This document shows positions 42,802 to 52,043 of a stretch of 64,000 nt of DNA, in pieces (within the stretch, counting starts at the first letter, position 1; each line of letters starts with the position of its first letter). Made by a program: the position numbers and the translations under genes. The notes beneath the pieces are model-generated. The model had not been told where the DNA came from and ran no database searches. It worked only from the letters and a program-made list of their open reading frames with translations. The DNA is from Flavobacteriaceae bacterium GF1 (GTDB lineage Bacteria; Bacteroidota; Bacteroidia; Flavobacteriales; Flavobacteriaceae): the NCBI GenBank assembly GCA_009797885.1, contig WNKP01000007.1:62001-126000 (forward strand), read 5' to 3'.

Positions 42802-42827
42802 AATTTATTATGCATGCATAATAAATT
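42802..42827. promoter_or_regulatory. 26-bp palindromic operator candidate (site 2)
   Basis: A perfect 26-bp palindrome with core ATTATGCATGCATAAT (42807-42822), extended by five further symmetric A/T bases on each side. It lies 42 bp before etfB and abuts its -33 region, and is about 50 bp upstream of the pdhB -7 box. The same 16-bp core occurs at 18538-18553. Confidence 0.75.
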
Positions 42828-42877
42828 TTTCGTTCAAAATTTGAGCGGTCCCACCTTTCGTTTCCTATAGATTTTCC

Positions 42878-42885
42878 TATTTTTG
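42878..42885 (+). promoter_or_regulatory. -7 box TATTTTTG of pdhB
   Basis: Exact TAnnTTTG match 27 bases before the pdhB ATG. Confidence 0.55.
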
Positions 42886-42912
42886 TTCGCACTTTAAAAA
42901 CGCTCCATCAAT

Positions 42913-43893
42913 ATGAAAACATTACAATTTAGGGAAGCAATTGCAGAGGCCATGTCCGAGGAGATGCGGCGGGACGAGTCCATTTATTTAATGGGTGAGG
43001 AAGTAGCCGAGTACAACGGCGCTTACAAGGCTTCCAAGGGCATGTTGGACGAGTTTGGTCCCGACCGGGTTTTGGATACCCCGATTTCTGAATTGGGTTT
43101 TGCAGGTGTTGGAGTGGGTTCGGCAATGAATGGCAACCGTCCGATCATTGAGTTCATGACCTTCAACTTTTCCCTGGTGGGAATTGATCAAATTATCAAC
43201 AATGCCGCTAAAATTAGGCAAATGTCCGGGGGACAGTTCAATTGTCCAATAGTGTTCCGGGGGCCTACGGCGTCAGCAGGCCAATTGGCAGCGACCCATT
43301 CACAGGCATTTGAGAGCTGGTATGCCAACTGTCCGGGTCTTAAGGTAGTTGTTCCTTCCAATCCGGCGGATGCCAAAGGTTTATTGAAGAGCGCCATTCG
43401 GGATGACGATCCCGTAATCTTTATGGAATCGGAACAGATGTACGGTGATAAAGGTGAAGTGCCTGAAGGGGAATATACCATTCCGTTAGGTGTTGCGGAT
43501 ATCAAGAGGGAGGGTACGGATGTCACCATTGTGTCCTTTGGAAAAATTATCAAGGAAGCCTACAAGGCCGCAGAGGAATTGGAAAAAGATGGCATAAGCT
43601 GCGAAATCATTGACATTAGAACAGTAAGGCCAATGGATTACGATGCCATTCTCAACTCGGTAAAGAAGACCAATCGATTGGTTATCCTGGAAGAGGCTTG
43701 GCCCTTTGGCAATGTAGCCACTGAAATTATCTATCAAGTACAACACCAGGCATTTGACTATTTGGATGCCCCGGTAGTTAAATTGAACACTGCGGATACC
43801 CCGGCACCCTATTCCCCCGTGCTTTTGGCAGAGTGGTTGCCCAATGCCCAAGATGTCATTAAGGCTGTTAAGAAAGTGTTATACAAAAACTAG
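42913..43893 (+). CDS. pdhB: Pyruvate dehydrogenase complex E1 component, beta subunit
   Basis: 326 residues, thiamine-pyrophosphate-dependent alpha-keto acid dehydrogenase E1-beta. MKTLQFREAIAEAMSEEMRRDESIYLMGEEVAEYNGAYKASKGMLDEFGPDRVLDTPISELGF is the standard N-terminus with the acidic residues of the TPP site. GGQFNCPIVFRGPTASAGQLAATHSQAFESWYANCPGLKVVVPSNPADAKGLL and the transketolase C-terminal domain (SCEIIDIRTVRPMDYDAI) follow. E1-alpha and E2 are not in the window. The closest match is to pyruvate, rather than branched-chain, E1-beta, though eye-reading cannot fully separate them. Confidence 0.93.
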   Translation: MKTLQFREAIAEAMSEEMRRDESIYLMGEEVAEYNGAYKASKGMLDEFGPDRVLDTPISELGFAGVGVGSAMNGNRPIIEFMTFNFSLVGIDQIINNAAKIRQMSGGQFNCPIVFRGPTASAGQLAATHSQAFESWYANCPGLKVVVPSNPADAKGLLKSAIRDDDPVIFMESEQMYGDKGEVPEGEYTIPLGVADIKREGTDVTIVSFGKIIKEAYKAAEELEKDGISCEIIDIRTVRPMDYDAILNSVKKTNRLVILEEAWPFGNVATEIIYQVQHQAFDYLDAPVVKLNTADTPAPYSPVLLAEWLPNAQDVIKAVKKVLYKN

Positions 43894-43917
43894 AACAAAA
43901 TTTGTAAGCTATATTAG

Positions 43918-43946
43918 CCCCGTCAACTTAAGTTGGTGGGGTTTTT
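43918..43946 (+). terminator. Terminator after pdhB
   Basis: CCCCGTCAA pairs with TTGGTGGGG (two G-T pairs) around CTTAAG and is followed by TTTTTCTTTT. Confidence 0.8.
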
Positions 43947-44039
43947 CTTTTAAAGGGAACATTTTATTGATAGACTTCTACACGCAATCAAAGTAAACGA
44001 ATAGTACAGGGAACCAGGGTAATGGTTTCCTATTTTATT

Positions 44040-46535
44040 ATGAAAGGATTCCTTTTAACTGTTTTCTTTTTTGTTATCGCCTTCTCGTATTCCCAAACTA
44101 AGGTTGGAGGTATTGTAGTAGATGAATCTGGAGACCCCGTTGCCTTTGCCAATGTGTTGTTCAAGAATTCTTCGGAAGGTGCCATTACCAATGATAATGG
44201 CCGTTTTTATTTTGAATCGGATAACGACTACGATGTACTTATAATTTCCTTTATTGGGTATGAAACCCAAGAGTTGGAATTAAAGGGCAGTGTAAACCAA
44301 AATCTAAGGATAGTACTTCAAGAATCGACCGAGCAATTAAATGAAGTGGTCATTTATGTAGGAAAACAATCCAAAAAGAACAACCCTGCAATCGACATCC
44401 TCAAAAAAATCTGGGCCAAGAAACGGGAGAATGGGGTTCGGATGTTCAAGAGTTACGAATATGATAAATACGAAAAGGTCGAATTCGATCTAAACACCAT
44501 AGACAGTGCCCTTATTAAAAGCAGGTTGTTCAAGGGATTGGAATTTATGTTCGAGAATTTGGATACTTCTCGAATTACGGGGAAGACCTACCTGCCCATG
44601 TTTTTGAATGAAGTTTCTTCCAAGATTTATGGCGATAATGGTTTGGGACTGGAAAAAGAGGATGTACTGGGAAACAAAAGCTCCGGATTTGGGGGAAACC
44701 AAGCCATTACGGCTTTTGTGGAAGATTTATATTCGGATTACAACATTTACGATAATTACCTCAAATTCTTTGATAAAAGCTTTACAAGTCCCTTGTCCAA
44801 GACCGGAGTGGATGTGTACAACTATGTGCTTTCGGACAGTACATTTATCGATAACAAATGGTGTTACAACATTATTTATTATCCCCGCAGAAAAAATGAA
44901 CTCACCTTTAAGGGGGACTTTTGGGTAAATGATACCACCTTCGCCATAAAGAAAATTAATATGGAGGTGGTGAAAAGTGCCAATATCAACTGGGTCAAGG
45001 AAATCTATATTGAACAGGATTTCAATGTCGTAAATGATTCGGTTTTCCTCTTAAAACGGGACTATATGCTCACCGATTTTGCTTTTTCCAAAAAGGAAAC
45101 ATCACGTGGGGTATATGGCAAGCGTACTACGGTTTTCGATAATTATCAATTTAATCTGGACCGACCCAAGGACTTTTATAAGGCCGAATCCGATCCCTAT
45201 GATCCCAGGGTCTTTTCCAGGGACAGTATCTTTTGGAGAAATGCCCGACTGGAGAAATTGAATGATGATGAGGCCGGAATTTTTAAATTGCTCGATACCC
45301 TGAAAACCGTTCCCAAGTTTAGGACCTATTATGACATTGTAAGTATTCTTGGTTCTGGATATATTGAGATTGACAAGTGGGATCTGGACATTGGCGATAT
45401 TTACAGCACTTTTGGTTTTAATGACGCAGAAGGGATTCGTCTACGGGCAGGGGCCCGAACCTTTTTTGGTCAAAATGACACCTGGCGTCTGGAGGGTTAT
45501 ATGGCCTATGGATTTGAGGATAAAAAGTTCAAGCACGGATTTTCAGGTAAGTTTTTATTGGATCGAAAAAATCGTTTGATCCTTTCGGGAGGTAACCGAA
45601 GGGATATTGAACAACTGGGAATTAGTCTTACCAGTACCACGGATGTATTGGGAAGGAGTATTGCTTCTTCGGCTTTGGTCACGGTGGGCAACAATAATCG
45701 GTTGAGCAACATCAACCTTTCCGTTTTGGCCCTGGAAATGGAACCGGTAAAAAATCTTCGCTTTAGGGTAGGGGGTTCCTTTCGCACCTTAAGTTCTGCC
45801 TTGCCGGAGGATTTCAGTTTGGATTATGTCGATCCAAGTTCTCCCACCGGGATTTCCTCTGAAGTAAAGCAATTTGATATCAATACCACACTCATTTATA
45901 CCCCCAACAGGAGAACTATTGGCTATGGCGTGGAACGCAAGGACGTAAATGAAAACTATAGTACGCTGGTATTGAACTATACCAAAGGCTCCGAAGGTTT
46001 TCTGGAGAGTGATTTTAACTATCAACGGCTTCAGTTTTCCTATATCCAACCATGGCAACTGGGTGGTTTTGGGAGATTGCGAAGTACCGTGGAGTTGGGC
46101 AAAACGTTTGGGGAAGTACCGCTTGGCCTGTTGAGTGTTATCCCCGGCAATCAAACCTTATTTTCCCTGTACAATACTTTTCCGAATTTGGATTTTTACG
46201 AGTTTGTAACGGATACCTATGCCACAGTGCATTTAGAACACAATTTTAACGGTCGTCTTTTTTCCAGGATTCCCTTGCTCCGAAAATTGAACCTTCGGGA
46301 AATTGTGGGTGTCAGAGGTGCTTGGGGCTCCATTTCCGATGCAAATATTGCGCTGAGCTCTCCAAGCAATATCCCACTTCAGGCCCCTGATAAGGAACCG
46401 TATTGGGAATATTCCTTTGGAGTGGGCAATATCTTTAAGATTTTTCGAATCGATTTTAATTTCCGCGGCAATTACCTGGATGCTCCAAATGCCAGGCCTT
46501 TTGGTGTTACCGGTACTTTTGGTTTCAGCTTTTAA
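44040..46535 (+). CDS. DUF5686 outer-membrane protein with carboxypeptidase-like regulatory domain
   Basis: 831 residues. Signal peptide MKGFLLTVFFFVIAFSYSQ, then a CarboxypepD_reg-like beta-sandwich (KVGGIVVDESGDPVAFANVLFKNSSEGAITNDNGRFYFES) to about residue 100. The DUF5686 region starts at ILKKIWAKKRENGVRMFKSYEYDKYEKVEFDL and continues into a C-terminal barrel-like half that ends in GVTGTFGFSF, with the terminal Phe of an outer-membrane barrel. There is no TonB plug, so it is not a classical receptor. The function of the family is unknown. The start at 44040 is preferred over ATG 44022 because it gives a clean signal peptide. Confidence 0.88.
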   Translation: MKGFLLTVFFFVIAFSYSQTKVGGIVVDESGDPVAFANVLFKNSSEGAITNDNGRFYFESDNDYDVLIISFIGYETQELELKGSVNQNLRIVLQESTEQLNEVVIYVGKQSKKNNPAIDILKKIWAKKRENGVRMFKSYEYDKYEKVEFDLNTIDSALIKSRLFKGLEFMFENLDTSRITGKTYLPMFLNEVSSKIYGDNGLGLEKEDVLGNKSSGFGGNQAITAFVEDLYSDYNIYDNYLKFFDKSFTSPLSKTGVDVYNYVLSDSTFIDNKWCYNIIYYPRRKNELTFKGDFWVNDTTFAIKKINMEVVKSANINWVKEIYIEQDFNVVNDSVFLLKRDYMLTDFAFSKKETSRGVYGKRTTVFDNYQFNLDRPKDFYKAESDPYDPRVFSRDSIFWRNARLEKLNDDEAGIFKLLDTLKTVPKFRTYYDIVSILGSGYIEIDKWDLDIGDIYSTFGFNDAEGIRLRAGARTFFGQNDTWRLEGYMAYGFEDKKFKHGFSGKFLLDRKNRLILSGGNRRDIEQLGISLTSTTDVLGRSIASSALVTVGNNNRLSNINLSVLALEMEPVKNLRFRVGGSFRTLSSALPEDFSLDYVDPSSPTGISSEVKQFDINTTLIYTPNRRTIGYGVERKDVNENYSTLVLNYTKGSEGFLESDFNYQRLQFSYIQPWQLGGFGRLRSTVELGKTFGEVPLGLLSVIPGNQTLFSLYNTFPNLDFYEFVTDTYATVHLEHNFNGRLFSRIPLLRKLNLREIVGVRGAWGSISDANIALSSPSNIPLQAPDKEPYWEYSFGVGNIFKIFRIDFNFRGNYLDAPNARPFGVTGTFGFSF

Positions 46536-46614
46536 ACCTAAAATAATCTAAAGCAGAACAATTTCGTACAATTACCTGCGTTCCACTACCTTTACCCAAT
46601 AAAAACTAAAAACC

Positions 46615-47142
46615 ATGTCCGAAAAAGATAACGTAACCTTTGATGTTCTCATAGAAATACCCAAAGGAAGTCGTAACAAATATGAGTACGATTTCACCCT
46701 GCATAAAATTCGATTTGATAGAACCCTGTTCTCTTCAATGATGTACCCTGGGGATTATGGGTTTATACCAGAAACACTGGCTTTGGACCAAGATCCCTTG
46801 GATGTGCTGGTCATTGGGACCGAACCAACCTTTCCCATGGTGGTCATGGAGGTAAAACCTATTGGGGTTTTCCATATGACCGATGAAAAGGGCCCTGATG
46901 AGAAGATCATATGTGTTCCGGTGAACGATCCCATTTGGAGCAAAAACAATGATATAAGCGATTTAAATCCCCACAGGTTAAAGGAAATAGAACATTTCTT
47001 CCAAGTGTATAAGGATCTGGAGGAAAAAAAAGTGGATACCGGTGGCTGGAGTGGGGCCGACGATGCCAAGGAGATTTATAGAAAATGCGTTCAACGTTAT
47101 CAGGAGAGCAGCCATAAAATGAAACGTACTTTTATGATTTAA
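46615..47142 (+). CDS. ppa: Inorganic pyrophosphatase, soluble family I
   Basis: 175 residues. Hydrolyses pyrophosphate. The metal-binding acidic signature reads DPLDVLV, preceded by MMYPGDYGFIPETLALDQ, and continued by EKIICVPVNDPIWSKNNDI and LKEIEHFFQVYKDLEEKKV, the usual family I core with its active-site Lys and Tyr residues. A strong terminator separates it from the membrane pyrophosphatase gene that follows. Confidence 0.97.
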   Translation: MSEKDNVTFDVLIEIPKGSRNKYEYDFTLHKIRFDRTLFSSMMYPGDYGFIPETLALDQDPLDVLVIGTEPTFPMVVMEVKPIGVFHMTDEKGPDEKIICVPVNDPIWSKNNDISDLNPHRLKEIEHFFQVYKDLEEKKVDTGGWSGADDAKEIYRKCVQRYQESSHKMKRTFMI

Positions 47143-47159
47143 GCACTTCAAAATGAAAT

Positions 47160-47197
47160 AAAAAGCCCGTTGCTGATGCCAGTAACGGGCTTTTTTT
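47160..47197 (+). terminator. Terminator after ppa
   Basis: GCCCGTTGCTG pairs with CAGTAACGGGC (one G-T pair) around ATGC, flanked by an A-run and by TTTTTTT. Confidence 0.9.
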
Positions 47198-47214
47198 ATT
47201 CTAAGTCATTTTAC

Positions 47215-47222
47215 TACATTTG
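47215..47222 (+). promoter_or_regulatory. -7 box TACATTTG of hppA
   Basis: Exact TAnnTTTG match, 48 bases before the hppA ATG and 17 bases after the ppa terminator. Confidence 0.55.
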
Positions 47223-47270
47223 CAGCCATCAAAAATTCTTAAGAAAACCTGAAAATTAACTGAATAAACT

Positions 47271-49646
47271 ATGGAACAAATCGTAACATTTTTACCGGCC
47301 TTTGGTGTCCTTGGCCTATTGTATGTCTTTATTAGGAGCGGATGGGTCTCCAAACAAGACGTGGGCGAGGAGAAAATGGCCAAAATTGCCAAAAACATTG
47401 CGGATGGAGCTATGTCCTTTCTTAAAGCCGAATACAAAATCCTGAGTGTTTTTGTGGCGGCAGTAGCGGTTTTGCTCTTTTTCAAAGGAAGCAATGAACC
47501 CGGTAGCAATGGTATGGTGGCCGTTTCTTTCATAGTAGGTGCCATTTGTTCCGCCCTGGCCGGATTTATTGGAATGAAGGTCGCGACCAAAGCCAACGTG
47601 AGGACGACCCAAGCGGCGAGGACTTCACTGGGCAAGGCCTTGGAAGTTGCTTTTGCCGGAGGTGCCGTAATGGGACTTGGTGTTGTTGGTTTGGGCGTAT
47701 TGGGTCTTAGCGGGTTGTTTATGATATATAGCGGACAAGGTTGGGAAATTGGAGAGGTATTGAACGTCCTTTCCGGGTTCTCCCTGGGTGCATCGTCCAT
47801 TGCATTATTTGCCCGTGTAGGGGGAGGTATTTACACCAAGGCTGCCGATGTTGGTGCCGACCTTGTTGGTAAAGTGGAGGCAGGCATTCCGGAAGACCAC
47901 CCTTTAAACCCTGCCACCATTGCGGATAATGTAGGGGATAATGTAGGTGATGTGGCCGGTATGGGTGCTGACCTTTTTGAGTCTTACGTTGGGTCCATCA
48001 TAGGGACCATGGTATTGGGTGCCGCATTTACCCAAATTCCCGCATTCCAGGGAACCTTTGACGGTCTTGGGGCGGTATATCTTCCGTTGGTATTGGCTGC
48101 CGTTGGTATTTTGATGTCCATTATCGGTACCTTCTTTGTCCGTGTTAAGGACGGGGGAAATCCACAAACAGCACTGAATATCGGTGAATTTGGTTCTGCC
48201 GGGTTGATGTTGGTGGCGTGTTATTTTATCATCACTTCCATGTTGCCGGAAAGCTGGACCTTCAATGGGATAGAATATGGTTCTTTAGGTGTTTTTATTG
48301 CAGTGCTTGCTGGATTGATCGCCGGACTCGCCGTAGGTAAGGTAACGGAATATTATACCGGAACCGGTACAAAACCGGTGAACTCCATTGTACGTCAGTC
48401 AGAAACGGGTTCAGCTACCAATATCATTGCTGGTCTAGGGGTAGGTATGATGTCTACCATGTTCCCCATTATCCTGATCGCAGGAGCAATTTTGGTTTCG
48501 CATCACTTTGCAGGTCTCTATGGAATTGCGATTGCCGCCGTTGGGATGTTGGCCAATACGGGCATTCAGTTGGCGGTTGATGCTTACGGACCTATTTCCG
48601 ACAATGCCGGTGGTATTGCGGAGATGGCAGAACTGCCCAGCGAAGTACGCGAACGTACCGATAAATTGGATGCCGTTGGAAATACGACCGCTGCCATTGG
48701 TAAAGGATTTGCCATTGCTTCAGCGGCCTTAACAGCTTTGGCCTTGTTTGCGGCCTTCATGCAAACGGCAAATGTGCAGGGAATTGATGTTTCCAAGCCT
48801 ACCGTAATGGCTGGACTATTGGTGGGAGGGATGCTCCCATTTGTATTCTCAGCACTATCAATGAATGCCGTAGGAAGGGCTGCCATGGCAATGATTGAGG
48901 AAGTACGTCGCCAATTTAGGGACATTCCCGCATTGAAAGCGGCTTTGGAAGTTATGCGCAAATACGATTCCGATTTGTCCAAAGCTTCGGATGCGGATAG
49001 AAAAATATTTGATGCCGCCGATGGTGTTGCGGAGTACGATAAATGTGTGGAAATTTCCACACAAGCATCCATCAAGGAAATGGTATTGCCCGGGCTATTG
49101 GCCATTGCCGTTCCTGTGGCTGTAGGCTTTATTGGTGGAGCGGAAATGTTGGGCGGATTGTTGGCCGGTGTGACCACCGCGGGGGTACTGATGGCTATTT
49201 TCCAATCCAATGCCGGTGGGGCATGGGATAACGCCAAAAAAACTATTGAAGGAGAAGGGCGAAAAGGTTCTGATGCCCACAAGGCTGCCGTTGTAGGGGA
49301 TACGGTTGGTGATCCCTTTAAAGATACTTCTGGACCTTCGTTGAACATTTTGTTGAAGTTAATGAGTGTTGTGGCACTGGTTATTGCACCCAGTATAGCC
49401 ATTAGTGCGGATAAAATGATGGCCTATAATGAAGAAAGGATACCTACCGAAGTTGTGGAACAACAAGAGCAACAAATTCGTGTAGAGATGAGCAATACTG
49501 AAGATGGTACGTTCAAAGCAATTGTTACGACCACTACCGAAATCAATGGTGAAGTGAGTGAAGAGGTCAAAGAATTTACCGGAACTACCAAGGAAGAGGT
49601 CAACGCAAAAGTAGCGGCGTATAACAAAAATATATCCATGGAATAA
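47271..49646 (+). CDS. hppA: Membrane ion-pumping pyrophosphatase
   Basis: 791 residues, about 16 membrane helices. Couples hydrolysis of pyrophosphate to H+ or Na+ export. The active-site loops are intact: [46 protein letters not shown] near residue 192, and [22 protein letters not shown] near the C-terminus. [10 protein letters not shown] near residue 470 has Ala at the position that is Lys in K+-independent enzymes, so this one is probably K+-dependent. The last helix ends near residue 712 and is followed by an unusual soluble tail of about 80 residues rich in Glu and Thr. Whether Na+ or H+ is pumped cannot be read reliably. Confidence 0.95.
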   Translation: MEQIVTFLPAFGVLGLLYVFIRSGWVSKQDVGEEKMAKIAKNIADGAMSFLKAEYKILSVFVAAVAVLLFFKGSNEPGSNGMVAVSFIVGAICSALAGFIGMKVATKANVRTTQAARTSLGKALEVAFAGGAVMGLGVVGLGVLGLSGLFMIYSGQGWEIGEVLNVLSGFSLGASSIALFARVGGGIYTKAADVGADLVGKVEAGIPEDHPLNPATIADNVGDNVGDVAGMGADLFESYVGSIIGTMVLGAAFTQIPAFQGTFDGLGAVYLPLVLAAVGILMSIIGTFFVRVKDGGNPQTALNIGEFGSAGLMLVACYFIITSMLPESWTFNGIEYGSLGVFIAVLAGLIAGLAVGKVTEYYTGTGTKPVNSIVRQSETGSATNIIAGLGVGMMSTMFPIILIAGAILVSHHFAGLYGIAIAAVGMLANTGIQLAVDAYGPISDNAGGIAEMAELPSEVRERTDKLDAVGNTTAAIGKGFAIASAALTALALFAAFMQTANVQGIDVSKPTVMAGLLVGGMLPFVFSALSMNAVGRAAMAMIEEVRRQFRDIPALKAALEVMRKYDSDLSKASDADRKIFDAADGVAEYDKCVEISTQASIKEMVLPGLLAIAVPVAVGFIGGAEMLGGLLAGVTTAGVLMAIFQSNAGGAWDNAKKTIEGEGRKGSDAHKAAVVGDTVGDPFKDTSGPSLNILLKLMSVVALVIAPSIAISADKMMAYNEERIPTEVVEQQEQQIRVEMSNTEDGTFKAIVTTTTEINGEVSEEVKEFTGTTKEEVNAKVAAYNKNISME

Positions 49647-49671
49647 ATAGCTAATTCAAATAATTCCATTG

Positions 49672-49700
49672 AAAAACCATCCGTTTACGGATGGTTTTTT
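49672..49700 (+). terminator. Terminator after hppA
   Basis: AAAAACCATCCG pairs with CGGATGGTTTTTT around TTTA, a compact stem with a T-run. It lies between the convergent hppA and tonB-like genes. Confidence 0.9.
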
Positions 49701-49723
49701 CGTTTTGTACTGACCTCTTTAAG

Positions 49724-50428
49724 TTATTGAAGGACAAAATTAATGGGCACTGAAAAAGGAACTTTTACCGGTGTCCCCCGTTGTTTTCCCGGGGTCATTT
49801 TAGGAAGTTTTGAAATGATTCGGGCTGCTTCCTTCTCCAGGATTTGATAAGGCCCCCGAAGTTTTACATCATCAACGGTACCGTCTTTTTGAATGGTAAA
49901 TTGTACATACACTTTTCCCTGTTGGTTCATCGAAATGGCCGATTCGGGGTACTTAAAATTTCTCCGAATATGTTTTTGCATCATTTCCTGAAAACAAGCA
50001 TATTTATCCGAGGCACTTTCACAGCCTGGGAATACAGGCTTTTCTTCCACCACAATGAAATCTATGGTTTCATTGATAGTAGGTTCTACATAATCGGGAA
50101 TAGTTGGAACATCGGGGATTTCAGTCCCTGGGTCAGGTTCAATAAATTCAGGGATGGATTCTTCCACATCCATATCATCGGGAAAGGGCTCATTGATAAT
50201 TGGAATAAACTTTGGTTTTGGGGGTTCTGGATGATTTGTAATTGGGGGTATATTTTCATGTGTATCATCCTGTCCGCCCACGTAAACCAATTCACGGAAT
50301 GGAGTATCGTCATAGGTTTTCCATTCCAATGCGACATACGATAGCCCTAAGACCAGACACAATCCCAAAACAAAGTACAAACCTGAATTTTTCTCAATTC
50401 GCATCTTTTCATTCTTTTTTGCTTCCAT
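49724..50428 (-). CDS. Energy transducer TonB
   Basis: 234 residues. A cytoplasmic N-terminus, one membrane helix (SGLYFVLGLCLVLGLSYVAL), a Pro/Glu-rich periplasmic spacer (about 60-125), and the TonB C-terminal domain from residue ~130 (KYACFQEMMQKHIRRNFKYPESAISMNQQGKVYVQFTIQKDGTVDDVKLRGPYQILEKEAARIISKLPKMTPGKQRGTPVKVPFSVPINFVL). The VxF and KWxPG-like MTPGK motifs are present. It transmits proton-motive force to outer-membrane receptors. ExbB and ExbD are not nearby. Confidence 0.9.
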   Translation of the reverse strand: MEAKKNEKMRIEKNSGLYFVLGLCLVLGLSYVALEWKTYDDTPFRELVYVGGQDDTHENIPPITNHPEPPKPKFIPIINEPFPDDMDVEESIPEFIEPDPGTEIPDVPTIPDYVEPTINETIDFIVVEEKPVFPGCESASDKYACFQEMMQKHIRRNFKYPESAISMNQQGKVYVQFTIQKDGTVDDVKLRGPYQILEKEAARIISKLPKMTPGKQRGTPVKVPFSVPINFVLQ

Positions 50429-50525
50429 GATATCAAATTTTAGTTACTACCTTGAAAGTAAAGGTGGCCACTGGACTTTGAAACCTAGAATGAGGGAAGT
50501 CCCTATTTGGTTTAGGGTAATTTGG

Positions 50526-50597
50526 GATTTCCCTTCGCTTTGCACTTTCGAAATGACAATACATAGGTTATCGTCATTTCAACTGTAGTGGGAAATC
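50526..50597. repeat. Intergenic REP-like inverted repeat
   Basis: GATTTCCC (50526-50533) and GGGAAATC (50590-50597) form the outer stem, and GAAATGAC (50550-50557) and GTCATTTC (50573-50580) the inner one. This nested layout resembles the dispersed 'tcatttcgactg...gggaaatct' repeats of Flavobacteriia. It lies in the 217-bp gap between the tonB-like and deoxynucleoside kinase genes. A degenerate relative may be at 61689-61716. Confidence 0.5.
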
Positions 50598-50645
50598 TAG
50601 ATAAAAAGGAATTTAATCCTGCACGGAAGTAAGAACGGGATGTAA

Positions 50646-51260
50646 TTAAAACAACCCATGGATTTCTGCATCGATACGGTTGATGACTTCTCCCAAATCT
50701 TCGGGATTGTCCACAAAATTGATGTCATCTACATTAAAAACCAATAATTTGCCTTTTTCATAGGTATTGATCCACGCTTCATAGCGTTCGTTCAATCGGC
50801 TCAAATAATCAATGGAGATGCTGCTTTCATATTCCCTGCCCCGGGTATGGATCTGCTCTACCAGGTTGGGGATGGAACTCCGCAGGTATATCATTAAATC
50901 TGGTGGTTGCACCAAACTTTCCATCAATTCAAACAGACTTTTGTAGTTGTTAAAGTCCCTATTGGTCATCAAGCCCATGGCATGCAGGTTGGGAGCGAAA
51001 ATATGGGCGTCCTCATAAATGGTACGATCCTGAATCACATTTTTCCCACTTTGCCGAATCCTCAAAATCTGCCGATACCGACTATTTAAGAAATAGATTT
51101 GCAGGTTAAAGCTCCAACGTTCCATTTGGGTATAAAAATCATCCAAATACGGATTGTCCACCACATCCTCAAAATGGGCTTCCCATTTGTAATGTTTTGC
51201 CAATAAAGTGGTCAATGTGGTTTTTCCTGCTCCTATATTTCCAGCTACGGCAATGTGCAT
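50646..51260 (-). CDS. Deoxynucleoside kinase
   Basis: 204 residues. P-loop AVAGNIGAGKTTL at the N-terminus, the ERW and DRTIYEDAHIF (DRS-like) motifs, and the lid RGREYESSISIDYLSRLNERYE. These are the signatures of the dCK/dGK/dAK-type salvage kinases. It phosphorylates deoxyadenosine, deoxyguanosine or deoxycytidine; the precise substrate is not clear. The kinase half of the fusion protein at 392-1537 is a paralogue, so the organism has at least two such enzymes. It stands downstream of a two-component system on the same strand, 102 bp from the regulator's end. Confidence 0.93.
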   Translation of the reverse strand: MHIAVAGNIGAGKTTLTTLLAKHYKWEAHFEDVVDNPYLDDFYTQMERWSFNLQIYFLNSRYRQILRIRQSGKNVIQDRTIYEDAHIFAPNLHAMGLMTNRDFNNYKSLFELMESLVQPPDLMIYLRSSIPNLVEQIHTRGREYESSISIDYLSRLNERYEAWINTYEKGKLLVFNVDDINFVDNPEDLGEVINRIDAEIHGLF

Positions 51261-51362
51261 GGGGTCGTATTTTTGTTAGCGGATTTTTTGAAAGTCGGAG
51301 CCCGCAATATACAACGAATAATGGTTTTTTTAGGAACATTAAGAACTGAAATTCCACAGGTT

Positions 51363-52043
51363 TCAACAAATCAATTTGTATCCATAACCGCGCACGTTGA
51401 TTATCTGTATGTTCTCATCCTTCTTGAGCTTTTTACGCAATTTGGTGATGAATACGTCCATGCTACGGGCATTAAAGAAGTCATCATCGCCCCATAGACG
51501 TTTCAGAATAATGGAGCGATCTAAAATCTCATTGCGCTTTTCAGTTAAATGATAAAGTAGTTCGGCCTCTCGATGGGTCAGATGGATTTCCTCATGTTCA
51601 ATCTGTAGGAGTTGTTTTATATAGTTGAAATGAAACCTCCCAATTGAAATGACCTCTTTGGACCTTTTGTGCTGTATTCGGCCCAACAGCGCCTTAATTC
51701 GCACAATCAACTCTTCCATGCTGAATGGCTTTTTCAAATAATCATTCCCCCCATGAACAAAACCCTGGACAACGTCTTTAGTTTGTGACTTGGCCGTCAA
51801 AAAGATGATGGGGATTTGCTTATCATAACTCCTGATTTCCTGGGCCAGTGCAAAACCATCCAATTTTGGCATCATCACATCCAGGACCAGGAGTTCAGGT
51901 TTTTTGGCTTTGTAGACCTGCAGGGCTTTTTCGCCGTCTTCGCAAAGAAATACTTCAAAATCACGGGTTTCCAGACTTTCCTTAATGATCATGCCCAATG
52001 CGGGTTCATCTTCGGCGAGCAGGATTTTGATGGTTGCGCTCAT
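51363..52043 (-). CDS. OmpR-family response regulator
   Basis: 226 residues. The receiver has acidic residues in LLAEDEPA, phosphoacceptor Asp55 (LLVLDVMMPKLDG), the switch Thr (IFLTAKS) and Lys in YLKKPF. The winged-helix DNA-binding domain covers about 130-226 (IHLTHREAELLYHLTEKRNEILDRSIILKRLWGDDDFFNARSMDVFITKLRKKLK). Its start overlaps the upstream histidine kinase gene by 4 bp. The WGDDDFFNARSMDVFITKLRKKL form is the Bacteroidota-typical subgroup. The likely target is the divergent region with three GTTAAC boxes at 53556-53581. Confidence 0.94.
   Translation of the reverse strand: MSATIKILLAEDEPALGMIIKESLETRDFEVFLCEDGEKALQVYKAKKPELLVLDVMMPKLDGFALAQEIRSYDKQIPIIFLTAKSQTKDVVQGFVHGGNDYLKKPFSMEELIVRIKALLGRIQHKRSKEVISIGRFHFNYIKQLLQIEHEEIHLTHREAELLYHLTEKRNEILDRSIILKRLWGDDDFFNARSMDVFITKLRKKLKKDENIQIINVRGYGYKLIC

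Noticed and set aside
47201-47800. 199-residue open frame antisense to the hppA start
   Set aside because: Proline/threonine-rich shadow of the alanine/glycine-rich hppA frame. It would also cover the hppA promoter and part of the ppa terminator.
48584-49402. 272-residue open frame antisense to hppA
   Set aside because: It is a shadow of the strongly biased hppA codons on the other strand, without a recognisable protein pattern.
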